Shown one piece after another: positions 53,280-64,000 of a stretch of 64,000 nucleotides of DNA. The notes under the pieces were generated by a model. That model was not told the DNA's origin and made no database searches. It was given only the letters and a program-made list of their open reading frames with translations. The stretch covers positions 1,504,659,310 through 1,504,723,309 of the forward strand of contig NC_056744.1 of assembly GCF_019279795.1 (NCBI RefSeq), in the 5' to 3' direction. Source of the DNA: Protopterus annectens (lineage: Eukaryota > Chordata > Ceratodontiformes > Protopteridae). Each line of letters begins with the position of its first letter. The stretch's first letter is position 1. Made by a program: the position numbers and the translations under genes.

Positions 53280-56200
53280 GAAGGCTAGTTAAGGCAGAGA
53301 AAATTGAGGAGAATGCGGTGAAGATAGTGGGGGGAGGCAACTACTGAGTTTGGGAAAGAGCACAGGACAAAGTGAAGCAGAGGAAAACCATGTGAAGAAG
53401 TAGTTAGATAGTGAGAGATAAGAGCAAAAGTATGAGAGTAAATTATGGTAGTTTTAGGGGTGAGAGCAGGGACAGATATGGGTGGTGACAAGATTTTTTT
53501 AAGTGAGTTTGAAGATCCAAAAGGAATCTAAGATGCTAATGTGTGAGGGGAGGGTATTCCAGAGTTTTGAAATGGAGAAAGAGTAGAGGCTTTTCCCTGC
53601 TCTTTTATTAGATTTGTTCACTTCTAAGAGTTGTTTATTGGTGAAATGGAGACTTCTGGATGAGTTGTAAGGTTGTATGATATGCTTTAAAGCTGGGCGT
53701 CTGTCAGGTTGAGTTAGTTGTACATAGCTAAAGTATTGGTAAAATCTAGCCAATTTAATTCCTTGAGGGCATGACAATGATGCAGGTGATAGGATAGGCC
53801 AGAAACAAATTTGGCAGCTTTATAGTGACATGACTGCTATTTGTTTTTGAGAGATATGTGCAGGTTTGTTAGGATGGGAGGTCCGTATAGTAGGGAGGGG
53901 ACTAAGTATGTATTCGCAAGTGTTTTTTTGGTGGGGATATCCATGAAGTGTTTGTGCCTTTAGAGTTTACCAAGTTTAAAATGTGTATTTTTAATAGCAT
54001 TCAGTATATGGTATTCAAAGCTGTTTATTATCAAAGCTGATGCCCAGTAGTTTTGCTTGATTTACAATTTCAATTTCTGTGTTATTTAGTGAAAATATTT
54101 TAAAGTCCTGCAGGAGAGATTTTGAGGTGAACAATATCAGTTTGATCTTTTTGGGGTTTAGCAGTAATTATGCATCATTTAGCCAGGTTTCAACAGAGAA
54201 GAAAGCATTTTGAGCCATTTTCAGGTGTTGGAGGTTATTGGAGGAGGAGATTATGGTGGAATAATTGTATTGAATATGTTTACTTTCAAAAGAGGCGGTA
54301 TGGACATTGTTTATAAAAATGCTTTGGATAAGTCCAGTAAGATAACTGAGGTTAGCTGACTGGCATCCAAGGCCCTGTTTACAGTATCTGTGAAAGATAT
54401 AACTGCAGTGGCTGTACTGTGTCCTGGATGGAAGACATGTTGCAAGGAAGAAATGAGATTATTTTCAGTTAGGTATTGTCATAGTTGCATGTGAGTGCAA
54501 TTTTCGAGTATTTTGGATAGAGATGAAATGATAGAGATAGGATGATAATTTTAAAGTTCATTGGGATTTCCAACTTTATGTAAGGGGGTTATGATAGATT
54601 CTTTCCATATTTGTGGGACTTCAGATTCAGAGACAGACCAGTTAGTTATTATACTAAATGGGTATGCAATAGAGTTTGCGGCGAGTTTTAGGTACTCTGA
54701 TAGGAAGCTGTCTGAGGAAAGAGCTTGAGGCTTTAATTTAAGAAGAAGTTTATATACTAGAGAATTAAGGATAGGTTGTAGAGTAAAAGTAGGTGTGGAA
54801 GTGGTAGCTGAGTGGATAATGTGTGTGGTAGGGTTGTTTCTGTTGCTAATATTGTTTGGTGAGTTGGTTGCGGGGGTTTATGGAGAGGTAGGGTTGTTTA
54901 TAAGTTTAAGTATGCTGTCTATAAAGTGTGAGTTGAAGATGCTGGCTATTTTGGATGGATGTTTATCAAGGGCTGGTGAAGGCTTTTGAGTGGATCTAGG
55001 GCTTAGGAGTTTAGAAAAAGAATCCCAAAACCTTTTTCGGTTTTTGTTTTGGTTGGTAAGTTGTTTAGAGAAATAGTTTTTTTGTCGGAGATAACTTTTT
55101 TTGTTTTATATGTTGCATAGTTGTTTTTATATTAATAGATTATCACTTTTGTTTCTCAGCCAGTTTTTCCATGCCTGGTCTCTAGTTTGCATCACTTTTT
55201 TTTTGTGGTTATGGTGAGCCAGGGTGCATGATTGTTTTTTATTCTTTTGGTTCGCATAGGGGCTATGTTATCAAGAGTATTTAGAAAGACTTTGTTAAAG
55301 TGGTAGATGGCATCATTTAGAGGTAAAGTTTTATATAGAACCAGCTGATTTTTAAGATATTATTAAAAGACTGTTGGTTATATTTGGTAAGATTTCTTAT
55401 AGTTTTATAGGTATGAGATTTGGAGTCTTGTTGGCAGATTCTGTGAGTATAGGCTGGCAGATGGTCACTTAAGATGTTGGGGAGTGTGTTTGAGTTAGTG
55501 TAGTTGTGGGGTTCTATACCAAGATCCAGTCTAGGTTACTGCTTGCGGGATTGTTGTTTTGCAGCCTGGTAAGGATGGTAATGAGCTATGTAAAGCCATG
55601 GGGTTAATGCTGTTTTCTGGGGAGTCAGTTATAAGAGTTTGCCAATTAATGTTTAAGTCTCCCATAATTACAGTTTTATTGTTAATATTAGCAGTTGTCC
55701 AGGAAAGGAAGTTTTCAAGGGTAGTGATGTCTTGGCCAGGAGGTATGCAGATTACTGACGCACACATATTTGTTTAGATTTATTTAGCTGCAGGGAAGTG
55801 AAAAGAAATTCAACATTATCAAAGGATGGCACTGGTTTAATTAAGGGAGATATGACATAGGTATTGTAGTTGCTTAGTACTACGCCCCTCCTTTTTTGTG
55901 GGTTCTATCTTTTTCTTAGGATATTGTAACCTGGTGGCACTATTTCAGAGTCCTAAATTTGTGGTTTTAGCCTGGTTTTATTGACTACAACTATGTCGGT
56001 AGAGTAATGTGTTAACCATGCATGGAATTCAGTAATTTTATTGCAAACACTGCACTTCTTGATAGTAATAAAAAATATGTCTTTGGAGATGGGAGAGAGA
56101 GTGGAGGCAGTTGATTGTACTGGCCCAGTGTTCGGTTATATATCCTCACACTGCAGGAGCTGAAGGAGGTGATTAATACGGTAGTTAAGGAAGGAATTTT

Positions 56201-56480
56201 TGGAAGTGAAAGTTTTTACAGTGTGAAATGGTATTATAGATTTAGTGGGAGTGGATATAAATTAATGTTTTTTGGAGGTAAATGTGCTGAAATTCAATTA
56301 AGTTTGCAGTACTTTGAGAGAAAATATCTATGTGTTTCATAGGAGGTATGGTTTTAGTGCATGTTTGAAAGGAAATGTGTATTGGAGAGCTTTCAAGGGA
56401 TGTAAGTTGTGATAGTATACATAGGGAGATGGTTAGGGATAACAAGAAGGAATAATAGTGTAGTGTGGAAGGCATATTTT
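53280..56480 (-). mobile_element. Second LINE lineage (APE-type endonuclease + RT), decayed
   Basis: Minus-strand fragments in element order. Endonuclease at about 56070-55530: KTRLKPQI, DSEIVPPGYNILRK, GVVLSNYNTYVISPLIKP, then PPGQDITTLENFL and VIMGDLNINWQ. RT at about 54480-54000: PGHSTATA, worn ALDASQLTSVI and LLDLSKAF-like blocks, SVETWLNDA, LLLNPKKIKLILF and NQAKLLGISFD. C-terminus at 53777-53499: PYNSSRSLHFTNKQL, NKRAGKSLYSFSISKLWNTL and PSHISILDS. Sequence style differs clearly from the CR1-like copies; it may be an L2- or Rex-like lineage, but the clade is not certain. Many frameshifts; dead. Confidence 0.75.
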
Positions 56481-57521
56481 TAGTTGAGGAATATAAGTAT
56501 AGGTTACATTCAGAATAAGAGTTGGAGTGGAGAGAGCATATTAAGTCTAAGCAGATATGTTATAGATAGGACAGATTCAAATGTTTGTTGTCAAAGGGTT
56601 TTTGAGAAGCAATTTTAATTGAGCATCAAGTTTAGTAAATAGGTGAAATAAATCTAACGATATAGGTGTTAAATGGTTTAGGATGTTGAGATTTTGACTG
56701 GTTGTGTGCCTGTAGAGAGAGGACTTTCAGTAAGTATAATTCTAATTGTATGGGGGTGGGTGGAAATGGCGGTAGCATAGGGGAACGGAGTGAGCCCAAA
56801 GGGTGAATGGAGCGAGATGGACCAAGGATGCCTCAGCAGAGCAAGTAAGCAAGTCAAGTAATCAAGAAAGTCTTTTTTACAGGGATTACTTTTCAAACGT
56901 AGATGGTGTCTTAGTAACCAAGAATTTCAACAGTCTTCATCAAAGAAACATTCCCATGACCTTCCTGGGAAAATAACTGAGAGAAACAGTACTTTAATTG
57001 CAAAGTTCTTTGCTAAATCCAGGTTTGACCAAAATAATCACTACTACTAGCCTTCAGTTCCAATGTTCCACTACAAAGATCCCAAAGAAGGTATGCAGCT
57101 CTGCTGGTGATTAACTATCACCATTGTTATTACCCTGAGGGGAAGCTAATTCAGACCTGAAGATTCCTGAGTTCATTTTTTTGTTTCTTTTTATACTTCA
57201 GAATAATTAACACTAACACACTAGATCCACTACAAACAAACCCAGGCAAATTATTCCTAAACAAATTGCAACTACTTGGCATTATAACTGAATCAAATTT
57301 AAAAGAAAGGTGTTTGCCTAGATTCTTGCAAAATGTTTACTTAAATGTGGTAGCTGCAAGGCTACACAGCTATGAAGTAAGTGCAAATACCATGAACTGG
57401 GTAGTGACTTTGGACATTTCATCAAGTAAGTGGCTAAGTACACCAAACATGAGCTCCAGCTCCACTTTAAATATTTATAAACCAACAATGAACAATATGA
57501 GACATATAAAAAGACATTGAC
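56481..57521. other. Unassigned sequence upstream of the second LINE
   Basis: It could include the 5' UTR or ORF1 of the 53280-56480 element, but nothing diagnostic was seen. Confidence 0.35.
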
Positions 57522-60196
<2,675 letters not shown>

Positions 60197-60304
60197 TATA
60201 GGTTCATAGGTTCATACTAGGCTATCTGCCCAAGGGCATTTATAAGCCTAGCCCAGAGTTTTGTGGCTTTTGCCACCCCTTTAGTTTGAAGAAAACTATG
60301 CCCA

Positions 60305-63103
60305 TTATTTTGCTGTGCCTCTGTCAAGCAGTGACACTGAGGTAATCCCTGGGGTATATCTGCGATCTCCCATCCATTGGTCAAGATTTCTCTTGAACAA
60401 GGCCAGCGAGGTGCTCTGCCTCACATGTACCGGGATTTTGTTCCACAGCATAGGGAGTCTCTGGGTGATGAATCTGTCCCTCCAGCACGTCCTATTAATA
60501 ACCGTGTCAAGGTTTAAGTCTCCCGCCCTTGTAGTTCTGAGGGATCTAGATTTTTTGAGGTGAAGCATGTTCATCAAATCTGGGTTTGACATGGCCTTGT
60601 ATGTCAGGCACAGGTCACCTCTGAGCAAGCGATAAGTGACTGAATAGAGCTGGAGTTCTTTCAGTTGGGCAGCATAAGACATATTTTTGAGACCCTTTAT
60701 CCTTTTGGTGAGGAACTTTTGGGGCCTTTCCAGCCGCAGCAGGTGTCGGGTCAGATACATTCCGAATGGGGCATTGTACTCAATCATTGGTCTGATGAGT
60801 GATGAGTACAGGGGGACGATGACCTCCCTTGATCTAGATGTGAATCCCTTCATGATCAGGTGGGCGATGTAGAAGATCTTCCTAACTACATTAGCAACGT
60901 GAGTGTCAAATGAAAGGTTACTGTCAACCTGGGTCCCCAGATCCCTGATAACTTCTTCTGTGCTCAGTGGATTGCCACCTATATGGTAGCTAGGGGTAAC
61001 CTTGTTTTTCCCGAAGGGTATGACTATGCATTTCTTGGCGTTTAACTTTAGGCCATGGCTCTGGCACCAGTTATCCATTTCTGTGAGACCCTTCTGAAGG
61101 ATATCTGTGTCAGATGTGTTTTCGACTATGGCGCCCAGTTTGCAGTTATCTGCAAACTTTGTCAGCCATAACCCTCCTGTGTTTGCTTGTACTTCAGAAA
61201 AGTAGATGCCGAACAAGAGTGGGCCCAGGACTGAGCCCTGTGGGACACCACTTGTGACAGGCTTTGAGTCTGACATGGCGCCAGCAACTCTGACCCTGTG
61301 GGTTCTGTCACTTAGCCAGTTTGCAACCCATCTTGTGATGTATGGGTTTACATTTAAGCTGATGAGTTTTTCAATGATATCTGAGTGGGGTATTGTGTCG
61401 AAAGCCTTTGCCAGGTCGAGGTAGGCTGTATGGACTGCCTTTCCCTCATCAATGGCCTTGGTGACTGTTTCGAAAAAGTCAACCAAGTTTAAAAGGCATG
61501 ATCTGCCTTTGACAAAGCCAAACTGGGTTGGATCCAAAGTCTGCAAGTTCCCTATGTCTTTATTTATGAGTTCCATTATGATCCTCTCCATGGCTTTGCA
61601 GATCAGGCTTGTCAAGCTGATGGGACGGTAATTTCCAGGGTCGGTGGAGGCACCGCCTTTGTGAAGTGGGACCACAGTTGCCGTGCGCCACTCCTTGGGT
61701 ACGTATCCTGAGATGAGGCTAAGATTAAACAGCTGTCCTAACTGCGGGTTTAATTCCTCATTGAGTTTGTGGAGCACACAGCCGGGGACACCATCCGGTC
61801 CCATGGATGCTGTGTTTTTCACCTTGGAGAGAGCAGTTCTCACCTGGGCATTAGAGATGTTTGGGGGGCTACAATCCTCTGGTATAGATATCTCTCCTTT
61901 TGGGGGGGAGGGGGGGGAGAAGTTTGCACTGAACCTGTCAGCCAGTATGTTGGCGATGTCTGTAGGTTCAGTAATTTTCACATCATTTTGAACTAATTCT
62001 GAGCATATCTGGGAGTTTCCTCCCAGGTTTCTAACATAGCTAAAGAAGGCCTTATAATTGTCTTTTGAGTCCTTAGTGATTTTTCTCTCAAAATTTGCCT
62101 TGGATGATTTTATGAGAGCTCTCAGTTTTTTACTTATAATGATCAAAGGTGTCTTACCTTTTAAGGATTTTGCTCTATCTTGTAGTAGCTTCCTCCTTTT
62201 GTTGTAGAGCTTGTTTATGGCTGGGGTCCACCAGACTGGACGCTTGCCTTTGGTACAAAGAGTCTTTGTTTTGTTTGGGATTGCCTGATCCATGCAGTCC
62301 TGTAGGTGCTGGTAGAAGGCATTTGTAAGTGATTCAGCGGCTTGAGTAATGTTTACCACCGGCTCAGGGGCCTTAAAGGAGACCACACTAGTCTTTAGAA
62401 GTGTGAAGTCGGCTTTTGAGAAGTTCTTCACTGTGGTCTTTTTTATCTCAGGTCCGGGCGGGATGAGGACCTCCAGTGAGATTAGTTTATGATCTGATCT
62501 CACCAGTGAGGGGTATACTTCCGGTGTTGAACATTGTGATCCCATGTTCGTAATGATGAGATCAAGTATGTTTTCACCTCTTGTGGGGATGGTGACTAGT
62601 TGTTCCATGGCATTTGAGTTTATGAACTCCAGGAACCTTTGGGATAGAGTGTTTGGGCTTCAGTAGTGATCCCAGTCTATATTAGGGTAGTTGAAGTCAC
62701 CTAGTATGATGGTGTTTGGAGATACATTTATCCCCTCCAGTGCTTTCAGGAAAGCTATGTGAGGTTCCTGAGTTTGAGAGGGTGGCCTGTAACATGCTAC
62801 AAATTGCAGAGCAGTCTTGCCTATGGTTAATTGCACCTGGATGGTCTCCGATGCATCGTGCATTGCCACCAACCTTGAGGTGTGGGTGTCCTTGATGAAT
62901 ATGGACACCCCCCCTCCTTTCTTGGTGTTGTCCGGATTTTGGGGCCGGAACGCATGATATGAGGTAACACCTGATAGTGCCGGGGTGCTGTCAGGAGCCT
63001 TGAACCAGGTTTCAGTCACAGCACAGACATCGATGTTCTCCATACTGAGAAGGGCTTTGAGTGCGTGCATCTTGAGGTTGAGACTTCTGGCATTGAGCAG
63101 CAT
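60305..63103 (-). pseudogene. CR1-like ORF2 (endonuclease-RT), one internal stop
   Basis: One frame of 933 codons (including stops), interrupted only by TGA at 62660-62662 (codon 148). Endonuclease: NARSLNLK (4-11), TETWF (30-34), KKGGGVSIFI (61-70), GDFNYPNIDWDHY (135-147), then after the stop IPTRGENILDLIITN and RSDHKLIS. RT: NYRPISLTS, YLDLAKAFDTIPHS, VTSGVPQGSVLGPLLFGIY, and LTKFADNCKLG near codons 647-657, where the second catalytic Asp is Asn (AAC at 61145-61147). C-terminus: FGMYL, TCWRDRFITQRLP, LWNKIPVHVRQS, FKRNLDQWMGDRRYTPG, LLDRG. The protein would nick DNA and copy LINE RNA at the nick. The stop and the D-to-N change make this copy inactive. Confidence 0.92.
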
Positions 63104-63132
63104 TACCCTTAGTTTTTTTCCTTTTTTGTGTT

Positions 63133-63640
63133 CTAGGGTGGTAGGTTTAGAATTTGAGTCTTGCCTAAAAAAGGCACTATGGGGGTGGCAAGAGCATTTG
63201 CCAATATCCGGAAGCCCAGGGGTGACAGGTGCAAGCCGTCCCTTGTGAAGCAGCGTGGCTTGTCCAGCATGTCATCCCAGGCAGACAGACATTGGATCCC
63301 CTTTGAATGACACCAGAGTTTAAGCCAATTATTAAAGCTGATCATCTTATCTCTGTATTGTGGCATCATTCTTGGTGAAGGTAGGATACTGCTCAAGGTC
63401 AGAGTCATACCTGCCTGGGGTACATAATCAGAGAGCTCCTCGATGTCTCTTTTCATGTAGTCCAAGGAGGTACGTCTCAGGTCGTTTACACCAGCGTGGA
63501 CAATCTGACATACAAGACATTCAGATTTCAAGCTTAATCTTTTATGTCTTTTCCTTCCTGGGAAGGAGATCTGCCTTGAGATTAGATAAACCTTCACCCT
63601 ACAAATGAATTTCCAGAGCACCCTACCCACTTCCAGACTG
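63133..63640 (-). pseudogene. CR1-like ORF1 C-terminal part, esterase-like
   Basis: The frame ends with LPP at 63133, just before the ORF2 start (63103). It contains CQIVHAGVNDLRR (the GxND block of SGNH hydrolases), MTLTLSSILPSPRM, FNNWLKLWCHSKGIQCLSAW and FTRDGLHLSPLGFRILANAL (the DGLHLS block with the catalytic Asp-x-x-His). The block I Ser (GDS) should lie about 70 residues upstream, but the sequence beyond about 63500-63560 does not resemble it, so the domain is cut or worn. The CR1 ORF1 esterase is thought to help nucleic-acid or membrane handling; its exact role is unsettled. Confidence 0.75.
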
Positions 63641-64000
63641 AGTTGTCTAGTGTTATCATGCAGTCATGTGAAAATATGCATCTGCTGTGAGACAAAATCC
63701 ATTCAGCCTATAATATCTGCTAATTTGTTACATCTACTTCCTGCACAACCGTAATACTAATATGAAGGTGGGTGTTAAGTGAGGGGAATAACCAGAAATG
63801 AAGTTAATTGAAGTAGGAGACTTGTTCTAAGGGATGGTTATTCTGACTGTAGACTGTTAATGTTTTTCTTGGATCTGCTAAGTTCTTAATATAAAAAAGC
63901 TTACATTTAGTTTTGGATTAATTTAGTATGAGGTTTTTGGTAGTAATCCATTCACTGAGGCAAAAATAAAAGAGAGGAAGCTTCTGTGAGTGAGATGATG
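63641..64000. other. Unassigned sequence to the window end
   Basis: No continuation of LINE ORF1 and no other feature recognised. Confidence 0.4.

Larger units (their letters stand above)
60197..63640 (-). mobile_element. CR1-like LINE, nearly complete
   Basis: Layout on the minus strand: ORF1 with an SGNH/esterase-like domain (truncated at its start), about 30 bases, ORF2 with endonuclease and reverse transcriptase, then a UTR of about 100 bp ending in two copies of CCTATGAA. An ORF1 esterase and an octamer 3' repeat are known marks of the CR1 clade. This copy is the best preserved in the window and serves as a reference for the fragments at 595, 6470, 37445 and 45490. It is probably 5'-truncated inside ORF1 near 63500-63640. 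Confidence 0.92.

Noticed and set aside
60315-63608. Plus-strand frames of 60-102 codons over the LINE
   Set aside because: Shadows of the minus-strand ORF1 and ORF2.

Overview
This window looks like a repeat-dominated piece of a large animal genome, most likely a vertebrate. The signs are intron-split C-type-lectin exons with GT/AG splice sites, CR1-type non-LTR retrotransposons with an octamer-repeat 3' tail, a Penelope-like element with a GIY-YIG nuclease, foldback DNA elements and long CA, TG and TA microsatellites. The 29-kb intron and dense LINE litter suit a species with an expanded genome (lungfish, amphibian, cartilaginous fish or similar), but the sequence alone does not fix the species. 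Nothing prokaryotic is present.

The only host gene I can support lies on the minus strand. It is a C-type-lectin-domain (CTLD) gene spread over at least 34 kb. Exon A (37288-37397) encodes the CTLD start, exon B (8223-8369) the central strand-helix part with the GLHD motif, and exon C (3403-3517) the FMWTDG to PDN part. A possible small linker exon lies at 40235-40283. Phases agree across every junction. Exon C has an in-frame TAA exactly where the Gln of a QPD motif is expected, and Tyr in place of the conserved EDC cysteine, so the locus is probably a decaying copy. The last CTLD exon was not found.

The intron between exons A and B holds the largest structure: about 21.4 kb of a 79-bp satellite (12947-34314, about 270 monomers), with near-identical central blocks, diverged flanks and internal multi-monomer duplications. 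The donor splice site of exon A is itself copied five times as a 31-bp minisatellite (37158-37312).

Mobile elements fill most of the rest. There are CR1-like LINE copies at 595-1345, 6470-7115, 37445-38760, 45490-48213 (plus strand) and 60197-63640. The last is nearly complete, with an ORF1 esterase-like domain, an endonuclease and an RT, but carries one internal stop and an FADN active site. There is an older LINE at about 41600-44990, a second LINE lineage at about 53280-56480, and a truncated Penelope-like element at about 1390-2760.

Two groups of palindrome-rich DNA elements stand out. One is a family of four foldback elements set in TA microsatellites (8490-8846, 8965-9666, 34572-34917, 35076-35395) that share a TATA-like core. 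The other is a ladder of consecutive hairpins at 49203-49956. The remaining stretches show no gene I can recognise.
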